Positions 16,407-24,121 of a stretch of DNA of 64,000 nt are shown here, one piece after another. Each line of letters begins with the position of its first letter. Position 1 is the stretch's first letter. Source of the DNA: Flagellimonas meishanensis (lineage in GTDB: Bacteria; Bacteroidota; Bacteroidia; Flavobacteriales; Flavobacteriaceae); the NCBI RefSeq assembly GCF_019880545.1, contig NZ_JAINVW010000001.1, positions 248,001-312,000 on the forward strand, given 5' to 3'. The translations under genes were made by a program, and so were the position numbers. A model generated the notes under the pieces. It was not told the origin of the DNA, ran no database searches, and saw nothing but the letters and a program-made list of their open reading frames with translations.

Positions 16407-17150
16407 ATGAAAGTAAAAACAATTTTGGTTTCCCAACCTGAACCTAAAATCGAAAATTCCCCCTATTCCAGACTGATAGAAAAGGAAAAGATAAAGGTAG
16501 ATTTTAGGCCCTTCATTCATGTAGAGGGCGTTGAGGCCAAAAATGTAAGGCAGCAAAAAATTGACCTACACAACTTCACTGCCATTATACTTACCAGTAG
16601 AAATTCGGTGGACCATTTTTTCAGAATTGCAGAAGAAATGCGTTTTAAGGTGCCGGATACCATGAAATATTTTTGTCAATCCGAGGCAGTAGCCTACTAT
16701 TTGCAGAAGTATGTGGTCTATAGAAAGCGTAAGATATACGTGGGAAAAAGAACTTTTACCGATTTGATCCCATTGATCAAGAAGTACAAGGACGAAAAAT
16801 TCCTTTTGCCCTCATCCGATACGCTAAAGCCTTCTGTGCCCGAGGCCTTGGATGAGCTCAAAGTGGATTGGAAGCGCGGCATATTTTACAAAACTGTCAT
16901 TAGCGATCTTTCTGACCTAAGAGATGTGTACTATGACGTATTGGTTTTCTTCAGTCCCTCGGGAATAGAATCCTTACTGAAAAACTTCCCCGATTTTAAG
17001 CAGAACGATACCCGCATTGCTGTTTTTGGTAACAGCACAATAGATGCTGCAACGGAAGCTGGTCTTCGTATCGATATTCAGGCACCAACGCCAGAAACAC
17101 CTTCGATGACCATGGCATTGCAGAAGTACATTACCAGTGTCAATAAATAG
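16407..17150 (+). CDS. Uroporphyrinogen-III synthase family protein
   Basis: 247 residues with the two alternating alpha/beta lobes of HemD: VKTILVSQPEPKIENSPYSRLIEK at the start, FTAIILTSRNSVDHFF near 50-65, and VLVFFSPSGIESLL and FGNSTIDAATEAGL in the second half. HemD closes and isomerises the linear tetrapyrrole to uroporphyrinogen III; sequence conservation is low across the family, so the exact role should be treated as probable. No other haem gene is in the window; the gene follows DUF4271 and ends at a strong bidirectional terminator. Confidence 0.8.
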   Translation: MKVKTILVSQPEPKIENSPYSRLIEKEKIKVDFRPFIHVEGVEAKNVRQQKIDLHNFTAIILTSRNSVDHFFRIAEEMRFKVPDTMKYFCQSEAVAYYLQKYVVYRKRKIYVGKRTFTDLIPLIKKYKDEKFLLPSSDTLKPSVPEALDELKVDWKRGIFYKTVISDLSDLRDVYYDVLVFFSPSGIESLLKNFPDFKQNDTRIAVFGNSTIDAATEAGLRIDIQAPTPETPSMTMALQKYITSVNK

Positions 17151-17167
17151 ATTGAGATCATAACAAA

Positions 17168-17198
17168 TAAAAAAAGCCCGGTTTTACCGGGCTTTTTT
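17168..17198. terminator. Bidirectional terminator between the hemD-like gene and pckA
   Basis: AAAAAGCCCGG and CCGGGCTTTTTT form a 6-bp GC stem extended by A-T pairs around TTTTA. A and T runs on both sides let it serve both convergent genes; it abuts the pckA stop. Confidence 0.9.
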
Positions 17199-17200
17199 CT

Positions 17201-18817
17201 TTAGAAAGCATAGCGCTGAGGGCCACCCCTTCGTATTTCCTCGCTAGCGTAGGGTTCAAATTTTTTGAAGTTTTCCCTGAATGCATTGCTCAACTTAAAG
17301 GCTGTTTTATAGTAGGCCTCATCGTTGTTCCATGTAGCACGTGGACTGAGTACGGTGGTGGGCACTCCAGGGCACTCACGCGGCTGGGCCACCCCGAACA
17401 CAGAATGGATATGATAGTTCTCGTAGGAATACAGTCCCAGTTCCCCACTCAAAGCAGCGCTTATCATGGCGCGGGTATATTTTAATTTCATTCGGGTCCC
17501 TACACCGTAGGGTCCACCGGTCCATCCCGTGTTGATCAACCACACATCCACACCGGATTCTTTCATCTTACGGCTCAACATCTCGGCATATTTTGTTGGG
17601 TGCAAGGGCATAAAGGGAGCACCAAAACAAGCAGAAAAAGAGGGTTGGGGCTCTACCACGCCAGCTTCGGTTCCCGCAACTTTGGCCGTATAGCCCGAAA
17701 TAAAATGATAGGCCGCTTGGGCCGGTGTCAACTTAGAAATGGGAGGCAGGACTCCAAAGGCATCTGCGGTAAGGAAGAAAATATTTTTGACATTTTCACC
17801 AATGGAAGGTTCCTCAATGTTTTCAATATGGTAAATGGGATAACTTACCCTTGTGTTCTGTGTAATGGAAGTATCCGAATAATCCACAACCCCATGGTCA
17901 TCCATGATCACATTTTCAAGGATAGCCCCTTTTTTGATGGCGCCATAAATCTCGGGTTCATTTTCTTCGGAAAGATCTATGACCTTTGCATAGCAACCTC
18001 CTTCAAAATTGAAAACGGTATTCTTGGCCGTCCATCCGTGCTCATCATCCCCGATCAACTTTCTGTTGGGGTCCGTGGAAAGTGTTGTTTTTCCCGTGCC
18101 GGATAATCCAAAGAACAATGCAGTATCCCCATCTTCGCCCACATTGGCAGAGCAGTGCATGGGCAATACGTTCTTGAAAACCGGCAAAATGAAGTTCAGC
18201 GCAGAGAAAATTCCTTTTTTGATCTCGCCCGTATATCCTGTTCCCCCTACCAGGGCAATTTTTTTGGTGAAATTGAGAATGGCAAAATTATGTTGCCGTG
18301 TCCCATCCACTTCGGCATCGGCCTTAAATCCAGGCGCATTGATCACCGTCCATTCGGGTTCAAAATTTTCAAGATCATCGCCCTCCGGTCTTAAAAACAT
18401 GTTATAGGCAAACATATTGGACCAAGGATATTCATTGACCACCCTGATGTTCATCTTATATTCCGGATCGGCACACACATAACAATCCCGAACATACAGT
18501 TCCTTTTCGTTCAGGTAGGCTATTACTTTATCGTATAGTTTATCAAACTTTTCACTCTCGAAGGGGATGTTGATTTTCCCCCACCATACCTTGTCCTCGG
18601 TAATGCTGTCCTTGACAATAAATCGGTCCATGGGCGATCTGCCCGTAAACTCGCCAGTGCTAACCGCCAACGCCCCAGTAGAGGCCTCTTTGCCCATTTC
18701 TTTTTCAAGTGTATGGTCATGCAGTTCATCCGGTGAAAGTTGGTAGTGCACATTGCCGTGCCGTATTCCATAAGGTTTTAACGAAATCGTTTTCGAAGCC
18801 GATGTATGAGCTTTCAT
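17201..18817 (-). CDS. pckA: Phosphoenolpyruvate carboxykinase (ATP)
   Basis: Interconverts oxaloacetate plus ATP with phosphoenolpyruvate, CO2 and ADP; central to gluconeogenesis and possibly to anaplerosis. 538 residues from ATG 18817, the usual length. Motifs: STGEFTGRSPMDRFIV, the P-loop FGLSGTGKTTLSTDP, the metal site IGDDEHGW, and TEAGV near the C-terminal third. A longer start (TTG, 18841) is excluded because it overlaps a consensus -7 element. The gene stands alone between the hemD-like operon and a DUF423 gene. Confidence 0.96.
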   Translation of the reverse strand: MKAHTSASKTISLKPYGIRHGNVHYQLSPDELHDHTLEKEMGKEASTGALAVSTGEFTGRSPMDRFIVKDSITEDKVWWGKINIPFESEKFDKLYDKVIAYLNEKELYVRDCYVCADPEYKMNIRVVNEYPWSNMFAYNMFLRPEGDDLENFEPEWTVINAPGFKADAEVDGTRQHNFAILNFTKKIALVGGTGYTGEIKKGIFSALNFILPVFKNVLPMHCSANVGEDGDTALFFGLSGTGKTTLSTDPNRKLIGDDEHGWTAKNTVFNFEGGCYAKVIDLSEENEPEIYGAIKKGAILENVIMDDHGVVDYSDTSITQNTRVSYPIYHIENIEEPSIGENVKNIFFLTADAFGVLPPISKLTPAQAAYHFISGYTAKVAGTEAGVVEPQPSFSACFGAPFMPLHPTKYAEMLSRKMKESGVDVWLINTGWTGGPYGVGTRMKLKYTRAMISAALSGELGLYSYENYHIHSVFGVAQPRECPGVPTTVLSPRATWNNDEAYYKTAFKLSNAFRENFKKFEPYASEEIRRGGPQRYAF

Positions 18818-18838
18818 TTCTTGTGTTTTATTTTGGTG

Positions 18839-18846
18839 CAAAGCTA
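18839..18846 (-). promoter_or_regulatory. -7 promoter element of pckA
   Basis: The minus strand reads TAGCTTTG, an exact TAnnTTTG match 21 bases before the ATG. It fixes the start of pckA downstream. No -33 TTG is evident. Confidence 0.55.
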
Positions 18847-18880
18847 GAAAAATAAATGCTTTTGGTATAGCATATGGGGT

Positions 18881-19273
18881 TTAATTGATGGCTTTTTTGG
18901 TCAAAATGAAGTAACCGGTCAAAAACCAACCAACCACCAGAAAAGTACCTCCAATTGGGGTCAAAAATCCGAAAGTCTTGAAGTCAAAACTCATTAGCGC
19001 ATTTAGGGCAAGGGCATAAATGGAAAAGGAAAAAAGCAGGGTGCCCAGCAGGATAAACAAGTAAACAATCTTTTTTCCATTTGTCTCCAGATTATGCCAA
19101 GACCCCAGGAAAAGAAGAAACAAAGCATGGTACATTTGATAGCGCACACCTACCTCAAAGGTTTTTACAGCCTCCGGTTCCACCAACTTTCCCAAACCAT
19201 GAGCTCCAAAAGCACCAAAAACAACCGCCAAAAGACCCAAGATCACTCCTGTCAATAAAATTGTTTTGTTCAT
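18881..19273 (-). CDS. DUF423 (YgdD-type) membrane protein
   Basis: 130 residues with four membrane segments (about 5-27, 43-60, 69-90 and 100-122). The family hallmark GAFGAHGL is at 21-28, followed by RYQMYHALFLL. DUF423 proteins are small inner membrane proteins of unknown function found across bacteria. It lies 63 bases upstream of pckA in the same direction and is divergent from the saccharopine dehydrogenase-like gene. Confidence 0.85.
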   Translation of the reverse strand: MNKTILLTGVILGLLAVVFGAFGAHGLGKLVEPEAVKTFEVGVRYQMYHALFLLFLGSWHNLETNGKKIVYLFILLGTLLFSFSIYALALNALMSFDFKTFGFLTPIGGTFLVVGWFLTGYFILTKKAIN

Positions 19274-19311
19274 AACTTTAATCTCCTCTTTTTTTAGAAA
19301 TATAACAATTT

Positions 19312-19325
19312 GATACTTTAGTATC
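19312..19325. promoter_or_regulatory. Perfect 14-bp inverted repeat upstream of the saccharopine dehydrogenase-like gene
   Basis: GATACTTTAGTATC has 6-bp arms around TT in the divergent region, 27 bases before the gene at 19353. Size and symmetry suit an Lrp/AsnC site, and an Lrp-family gene lies just downstream; the link is inference. Confidence 0.35.
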
Positions 19326-19352
19326 CGTTTATATCAAAAGTAATTAAAACGT

Positions 19353-20726
19353 ATGTCCCGCACTATTTTGGTTCTCGGCGCAGGAAAGTCAACCTCCTAT
19401 CTGTTGGATTATCTTCTTAAAAAATCCGAAGAAGAAAAGTTGCTTTTGACCATTGGGGACCTGCATCCTGAGAATATCCCAACGCAATTTTCGTCCCATC
19501 CCAATTGCCAGGTCATTGCCCTTGACATTTTGAATGATGAAAATAGAAAAAGGGCCATCGCCTCCGCTTCCATTGTGGTCTCCATGCTCCCTCCCAAATT
19601 GCATATTAAAATTGCCGAGGATTGCATCCATTTCAAAAAACACTTGGTCACTGCCTCTTATGTCAGCAACGAAATAGAGGCGTTGGACAAGGAAGCAAAA
19701 AAGCATGGCCTGGTGTTTATGAACGAAATTGGACTAGATCCAGGGATAGATCATATGAGTGCCATGGAGGTTATAGACCGGATACGGGAAAAGGGTGGCA
19801 AAATGCTTCTTTTTGAGTCTTTCACCGGAGGTTTGGTGGCCCCGGAAAGTGATTCCAATCTTTGGAACTACAAGTTTACCTGGAATCCGAGGAATGTGGT
19901 CATGGCCGGGCAGGGCGGAGCGGCCAAATTTATTCAGGAGGGCACTTACAAATACATACCCTATCAAAAACTTTTCAGGCGGACCGAATTTTTGGATGTG
20001 CAAGGTTATGGAACTTTTGAGGCCTATGCCAATAGGGATTCGTTAAAATATAGAGAGGCTTACGGGCTTCAGAATGCGCTTACGCTGTATCGTGGAACCA
20101 TGCGAAGGGTAGGGTTTTCCAAAGCCTGGCACATGTTCGTGATTCTGGGGATGACGGACGACACCTATATCGTTGAAAACTCCGAAGGTATGTCCTACAG
20201 AGAATATGTGAATCTCTTTTTGCCCTATTCACCCACTGATTCTGTAGAACTGAAGCTTCGACACTACCTTAAAATAGACCAAGACGATATTCGTTGGGGT
20301 AAGCTATTGGAGCTGAATATTTTTGATAGCTCCAAAAAGATTCCCCTCAAAAGGGCAACCCCGGCCCAAATGCTGCAGTACATTTTGGAGGACAGTTGGA
20401 CGCTACAGGAAGATGAAAAAGACATGATCGTGATGTACCATAAGTTTGGTTTTGAGATGCACGGACGAAAACAACAGATTGATGCCAACATGGTCGTATT
20501 GGGCGAAAACCGGACCTTCACCGCCATGTCCAAAACAGTGGGGCTTCCAGTGGCCATGGCTACCCTCCAAATCCTTAATGGAAAGATCAATACCCCAGGC
20601 GTACAAATTCCGATCAGCGCCGAAGTATACCAACCTATTCTTTCCGAATTAAAAACCTACGGTATGGCGTTCAGGGAATACGAAGTGCCCTATTTGGGAT
20701 ATAATCCTGACAATGTGGGGGGGTGA
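19353..20726 (+). CDS. Saccharopine dehydrogenase-like NAD(P)-dependent oxidoreductase
   Basis: 457 residues. An N-terminal Rossmann motif VLGAGKSTSYLLDYL (6-20) and the catalytic-domain signature NEIGLDPGIDHMSAMEVID (about 125-143) match the glutamate-forming saccharopine dehydrogenase (LYS9-type), which cleaves saccharopine to glutamate and aminoadipate semialdehyde in lysine breakdown. C-terminal TVGLPVAMATLQILNGKI is also typical. It is followed 48 bases later by an Lrp-family regulator, which suggests amino-acid-responsive control. The partner lysine-ketoglutarate reductase is not in the window. Confidence 0.88.
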   Translation: MSRTILVLGAGKSTSYLLDYLLKKSEEEKLLLTIGDLHPENIPTQFSSHPNCQVIALDILNDENRKRAIASASIVVSMLPPKLHIKIAEDCIHFKKHLVTASYVSNEIEALDKEAKKHGLVFMNEIGLDPGIDHMSAMEVIDRIREKGGKMLLFESFTGGLVAPESDSNLWNYKFTWNPRNVVMAGQGGAAKFIQEGTYKYIPYQKLFRRTEFLDVQGYGTFEAYANRDSLKYREAYGLQNALTLYRGTMRRVGFSKAWHMFVILGMTDDTYIVENSEGMSYREYVNLFLPYSPTDSVELKLRHYLKIDQDDIRWGKLLELNIFDSSKKIPLKRATPAQMLQYILEDSWTLQEDEKDMIVMYHKFGFEMHGRKQQIDANMVVLGENRTFTAMSKTVGLPVAMATLQILNGKINTPGVQIPISAEVYQPILSELKTYGMAFREYEVPYLGYNPDNVGG

Positions 20727-20774
20727 CGTTCAAAGGCTTTTGGCTATCTTTAGGTTTCACATTGAAACAAGAAG

Positions 20775-21245
20775 ATGAAAACCAACAACAATTCGGTGAA
20801 GATTGATGGCATTGACAAGAAAATTCTAAGATTTTTGATGGAAGATGCCCGAAGGCCCATTCTTGAAATTGCTCGCAACATTGGAATTTCCGGAGCCGCC
20901 ATCCACCAAAGACTTCGCAAGCTCGAAAAATCGGGTTTGCTCTCTGGGTCAAAGTTCATTATCAATCCCCGCGTTTTGGGGTACACCACTATGGCCTATA
21001 TTGGTATCTTTTTGGATAAGGCCATGTCGAACCCCATAGCGGTAAAGGAACTGGAGAAGATTCCAGAAGTATTGGAATGCCACTACACAACAGGCAATTG
21101 GTCCATCCTTATCAAAGTCCTATGCAGGGACAACGAGCACCTGATGCAGGTTTTGAACAAAAAAATACAACAAATTGAGGGCGTATCTAGAACCGAAACC
21201 TTCATCTCCCTGAATCAGCAAATCGACCGGCAAATACAAATCTAA
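20775..21245 (+). CDS. Lrp/AsnC family transcriptional regulator
   Basis: 156 residues. The N-terminal winged helix-turn-helix is IDGIDKKILRFLMEDARRPILEIARNIGISGAAIHQRLRKLEKSG (about 10-54). The C-terminal RAM domain (about 70-145) is for amino acid binding and oligomerisation, with GNWSILIKVLCRDNEHL. Such proteins form octameric or hexadecameric discs that sense amino acids. Its position behind the saccharopine dehydrogenase-like gene points to control of lysine or related amino acid catabolism. Confidence 0.92.
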   Translation: MKTNNNSVKIDGIDKKILRFLMEDARRPILEIARNIGISGAAIHQRLRKLEKSGLLSGSKFIINPRVLGYTTMAYIGIFLDKAMSNPIAVKELEKIPEVLECHYTTGNWSILIKVLCRDNEHLMQVLNKKIQQIEGVSRTETFISLNQQIDRQIQI

Positions 21246-21248
21246 TAT

Positions 21249-21279
21249 TTGTATTCAATCTAAATAAGCTTTACCTTTG
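21249..21279 (+). promoter_or_regulatory. Promoter of the small gene at 21284
   Basis: TTG (21249-21251), a 20-base spacer and TACCTTTG (21272-21279) fit the full Bacteroidota consensus. The -7 ends only four bases before the GTG start, so the transcript is probably leaderless. Confidence 0.65.
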
Positions 21280-21283
21280 TTCT

Positions 21284-21610
21284 GTGAAGTTAGTATACAG
21301 TACTAAATATTATTCCCTTTATCAACCCAGTGGCGAGCGATGCTTTTACGTGGACTTTGGCCAAAAAACGGTTCGGATGTCCCTTTGCCAGCTCCTGTCC
21401 TTGAGACAGCGGGTATTGGGAATCGACATTGAGCATCATTTTGACAGTGATTTGAACCGGCACGGTTTTGAGATATTGTTGCTTTGCAACAAGGAGCATC
21501 TTTTTATTCTGAATACCTTGGAGATATTGGATCTAAAGGAGCTAATCCAAAGCGGATTTGTGGCCTTGGGCCTTGCCTCGGAAAGGATAGCTGCACAGGT
21601 GACAGTCTGA
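21284..21610 (+). CDS. Small protein of unknown function upstream of ferritin
   Basis: 108 residues read from a GTG at 21284 (VKLVYSTKYYSLYQPSGERCF...). I do not recognise a family. It is soluble, with a central Cys-containing strand ILLLCNKEHLFILNTLEILDLKELIQ and a small C-terminal helix rich in Ala. The next in-frame ATG is at residue 32, which would remove a well-formed N-terminal half. The gene has its own consensus promoter and sits between the Lrp regulator and ferritin in the same direction; cotranscription with ferritin is unlikely because ferritin has its own -7 element. Confidence 0.65.
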   Translation: MKLVYSTKYYSLYQPSGERCFYVDFGQKTVRMSLCQLLSLRQRVLGIDIEHHFDSDLNRHGFEILLLCNKEHLFILNTLEILDLKELIQSGFVALGLASERIAAQVTV

Positions 21611-21689
21611 TTTCGTGTCACATTATTTTTATTCAATCTTAAACCGCCTAAAAACTAAGCACTTACTTTTTATTGGTGTTAAATTTCAG

Positions 21690-21697
21690 TATTTTTG
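21690..21697 (+). promoter_or_regulatory. -7 promoter element of the ferritin gene
   Basis: TATTTTTG matches TAnnTTTG, 29 bases before the ferritin ATG. A TTG lies 14 bases upstream, shorter than the usual 17-23. Confidence 0.5.
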
Positions 21698-21726
21698 TTA
21701 AAATAATTTGATTAAAAGCTAAACGG

Positions 21727-22251
21727 ATGAAAGATATAGCAAGACAGAGCATGAGCATTAAAGTTGAGTCCATGGATATGCTCAACGCACAGATAAAAAT
21801 GGAAGCTAAGGCATCAGCCATTTATTTGGCCATGGCATCTTGGTGCGAGCAGAACGGCTTTTTTACCAGTGCCAAGTTTTTCTTCAAACAAACCGAGGAG
21901 GAACGCCAACACATGATGAAAATATTCAACTTTTTGATTGATACCGGAGGAAGCCCTGTTTCCCCGGAAATCACCAATATCAACCACGATTATTCCTCCA
22001 TAGTCGATGTTTTTGAAAGCACACTGGAACATGAAGTTTCGGTCACCAAAGCCATCCACAACATCGTGAAAAAGGCGAGGGAGATTGGAGATGTGGCAAC
22101 AGAGCGTTTTTTGGATTGGTTCGTGTTGGAGCAGGTGGAGGAAGAAAACACCATCAGGGATATCCTGGACATGATTGCTGTTACCGGCACAGAAGGCGTG
22201 GGGCTCCAAATGATCGACAACCAAGTTGGCAATTGGATAGAACAAGCATAA
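21727..22251 (+). CDS. ftnA: Ferritin (non-haem, FtnA-like)
   Basis: 174-residue iron-storage protein forming a 24-subunit shell. Ferroxidase ligands are visible: E in LNAQIKMEAKASAIYLAMASW, the ExxH pair in FFKQTEEERQHMMKIF, and E in WFVLEQVEEENTIRDIL. The extension of about ten residues before SIKVESMDML is slightly longer than usual; the second Met (residue 9, MSIKVESMD) is an alternative start at 21751. It is a single-gene unit with its own -7 element and a terminator. Confidence 0.94.
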   Translation: MKDIARQSMSIKVESMDMLNAQIKMEAKASAIYLAMASWCEQNGFFTSAKFFFKQTEEERQHMMKIFNFLIDTGGSPVSPEITNINHDYSSIVDVFESTLEHEVSVTKAIHNIVKKAREIGDVATERFLDWFVLEQVEEENTIRDILDMIAVTGTEGVGLQMIDNQVGNWIEQA

Positions 22252-22273
22252 AAACTTATAAAGTTTATATAGG

Positions 22274-22298
22274 AAAAGGGGCCGATGGCTCCTTTTTT
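22274..22298 (+). terminator. Terminator after ferritin
   Basis: AAAAGGGGCC and GGCTCCTTTT pair (one G-T) around GAT, followed by T residues. It overlaps the stop codon of the convergent DinB-like gene. Confidence 0.8.
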
Positions 22299-22839
22299 AG
22301 TTTACATATCTTTCCTTGATGATGTTGAAATGACGGAGTTCATGGCCCGCAATATGATAGGCCAAACCACGGACTGTTCTTCTGTTTATGATACTGCCAT
22401 CAAAATCGATTCCTTCGCCACCCCACGTAAAACTCTCCTCTGGCAAATATTCAAATAGGGCGATGGTGGACTTTCTTACCCATTCATACTCCTCAAAAAT
22501 GCTATCCAAGCTACGTTCATTGGCCCGGGAATATCGTGCATAACTGTCCTGATCAAATCCATGGAGCGGAGTGTCATCATTTCGGGCATAGCGAAGTGCC
22601 CGGTATGCAAAAATGCGCTCGTCGTCAATCAAATGAACCAAAATCTCTTTAATGGTCCATTTGTCCTCGGCATATCTATACAGCAATTTATTTTCTGGCA
22701 AGCCATAAACATATTTTTTGATCTCCAAAAAATTTTGCCATAAATGCTCCAATACCTTGCCGTCATCTTCCAATAAATCCATATAGATATGTGAGTAGAC
22801 CGGATATTCATCCTCGGTCGGTTTTTTAATGTATCTCAT
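22297..22839 (-). CDS. DinB superfamily protein
   Basis: 180 residues from ATG 22839, four bases after the HxlR stop. A four-helix DinB/YfiT fold is suggested by WQNFLEIKKYVYGLPENKLLYRYAEDKWTIKEILVHLIDDERIFAYRALRYARND near the N-terminal half and GLAYHIAGHELRHFNIIKERY at the end. The three metal-site histidines are H in ILVHLIDDE and the HxxxH pair HIAGHELRH. Such enzymes often handle bacillithiol- or other thiol-dependent reactions; the substrate is unknown. It is cotranscribed with the HxlR-type regulator, which probably controls it. Confidence 0.85.
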   Translation of the reverse strand: MRYIKKPTEDEYPVYSHIYMDLLEDDGKVLEHLWQNFLEIKKYVYGLPENKLLYRYAEDKWTIKEILVHLIDDERIFAYRALRYARNDDTPLHGFDQDSYARYSRANERSLDSIFEEYEWVRKSTIALFEYLPEESFTWGGEGIDFDGSIINRRTVRGLAYHIAGHELRHFNIIKERYVN

Positions 22840-22843
22840 TGCA

Positions 22844-23191
22844 TTACTTTTTACTGCCTTTTTCTTCAAAACTTTTGGCCCATCGATGTCGCGCCCAACT
22901 CCCCATGGGCTCTAGGAGTTCGTACAACTCCCTACCATATTCGGTTAGTACATAACCTGCCAGGCTTCTTTCTACCAAATGGCACTTTTTGAGTTCGCCA
23001 AGTCTTGTGTTCAGTGTGGTCGGCGAAATCGATTCACAGTAGTCCTGTAATTCTCGAAAAGTGCTAGGGCCCTGGTAAAGATGCCAAACAATCCCCATGG
23101 CCCAACTTCTTCCCAATAAATCCAGTAAAGCCATGATGGGCTGACCAGTTTTGGATCCTCGCACGGGCATTCCAGGTTTGGGTGTATTCAT
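22844..23191 (-). CDS. HxlR-type winged helix regulator
   Basis: 115 residues. The winged helix core is LLGRSWAMGIVWHLYQGPSTFRELQDYCESISPTTLNTRLGELKKCHLVER, followed by a wing and the C-terminal dimer helix LYELLEPMGSWARHRW, as in HxlR/MarR-like regulators. HxlR proteins bind palindromes as dimers; a 37-bp inverted repeat covers its own promoter three bases upstream of the ATG. There are no conserved Cys residues typical of redox-sensing HypR/YodB types apart from isolated ones (in DYCES and KKCHL). Confidence 0.88.
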   Translation of the reverse strand: MNTPKPGMPVRGSKTGQPIMALLDLLGRSWAMGIVWHLYQGPSTFRELQDYCESISPTTLNTRLGELKKCHLVERSLAGYVLTEYGRELYELLEPMGSWARHRWAKSFEEKGSKK

Positions 23192-23193
23192 TT

Positions 23194-23230
23194 GCTACAT
23201 TTTTGATAGCAAAACTACAAAAAATGTAGC
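23194..23230 (-). promoter_or_regulatory. 37-bp palindromic operator over the HxlR promoter
   Basis: Outer arms GCTACATTTTT and AAAAATGTAGC are perfect complements, and inner TAG/CTA bases also pair, giving near-perfect symmetry. The centre holds TAGTTTTG on the minus strand (23210-23217), an exact -7 match 19 bases before the regulator ATG. A dimer bound here would block RNA polymerase, so autorepression is likely. Confidence 0.75.
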
Positions 23231-23270
23231 GTCTTAAAAACTTCTTATTAGTTTATTATTTCATTGGAAC

Positions 23271-23308
23271 AAAAAAACCTGTTTGGGAATTCCCAAACAG
23301 GTTTTTTT
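23271..23308 (-). terminator. Strong palindromic terminator after the YugP-like gene
   Basis: AAAAAAACCTGTTTGGG and CCCAAACAGGTTTTTTT form a perfect long stem around AATT with T runs on both strands; it lies 18 bases past the protease stop. Confidence 0.88.
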
Positions 23309-23326
23309 GTTAGATAGTGCAACTTT

Positions 23327-24028
23327 TTAATCCCGACCACCAAACACTTGGAAAGCCCAATAGAGAAGGGACGCCAATGCGCCCAGTGCAGCCACCAAAT
23401 AGGTTCTCGCCGCCCATTTCAAGGCATCCTCGGCACCAGCATATTCTTGTTGGCTCACCATATTTTTCTGCTTTAGCCAAACCAATGCACGCTTACTGGC
23501 ATCGTATTCCACGGGAAGTGTGACAAAACTGAATAAAGTGGCCATGCCCATCATGCCCAATCCTGCCACGGCAATGTAAAATCCAATCCCTCCTGCCACT
23601 CCAGTTGCTGCCATTAAAGCGATGCCTCCGAAGACAATCCAAGTAGACATTCCTGACGTCACACTGACCACGGGCACGAGTTTGGAGCGCATGGTCAACC
23701 ATTCGTATGCTTGAGCATGCTGCACCGCGTGTCCACACTCGTGGGCCGCCACGGCCGCCGCTGCCGCATTGCGTTGGCTATAAACTCCTTCACTAAGGTT
23801 TACGGTCTTGTTTTTTGGATTGTAGTGGTCCGTCAACATTCCGGGGGTGGAAATGACCTTGACATCCCTTATTCCATGATCGTCCAACATTTTTTGGGCA
23901 ATCTCGGCACCACTCATTCCATTGCGCAGGTGCACCTTGGAGTACTGTTTAAATTTGCTCTTCAGTCTGCTGCTGACCAGCCAGCTCAACAAAGCAATTC
24001 CGCCGATCAATATATAATATGTCATCAT
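23327..24028 (-). CDS. YugP-like neutral zinc metallopeptidase
   Basis: 233 residues from ATG 24028; an earlier frame start adds a stretch unlike the family. It is an inner membrane protease with an N-terminal membrane anchor (2-18), the zinc motif HECGH at 96-100 (HExxH with Cys-Gly), a large hydrophobic hairpin (about 125-175) and a C-terminal membrane segment (about 205-225). A third ligand is likely in the EYDASKRAL segment. YugP-type proteins occur widely in bacteria; physiological substrates are unknown. It is a single-gene unit closed by the terminator at 23271. Confidence 0.85.
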   Translation of the reverse strand: MMTYYILIGGIALLSWLVSSRLKSKFKQYSKVHLRNGMSGAEIAQKMLDDHGIRDVKVISTPGMLTDHYNPKNKTVNLSEGVYSQRNAAAAAVAAHECGHAVQHAQAYEWLTMRSKLVPVVSVTSGMSTWIVFGGIALMAATGVAGGIGFYIAVAGLGMMGMATLFSFVTLPVEYDASKRALVWLKQKNMVSQQEYAGAEDALKWAARTYLVAALGALASLLYWAFQVFGGRD

Positions 24029-24070
24029 AACTTTTCTGCTTTTTGTATATATAAATATAGCACAATAAAG

Positions 24071-24105
24071 CAAAAACCCCGCCAATCTATGACAGGGTCT
24101 TTTTT
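24071..24105 (-). terminator. Terminator after ald
   Basis: On the minus strand ACCCTGTC and GGCGGGGT pair (two G-T pairs) around ATAGATT, followed by five T, 17 bases past the ald stop. Confidence 0.65.
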
Positions 24106-24121
24106 ACTGACAAAATGTATG

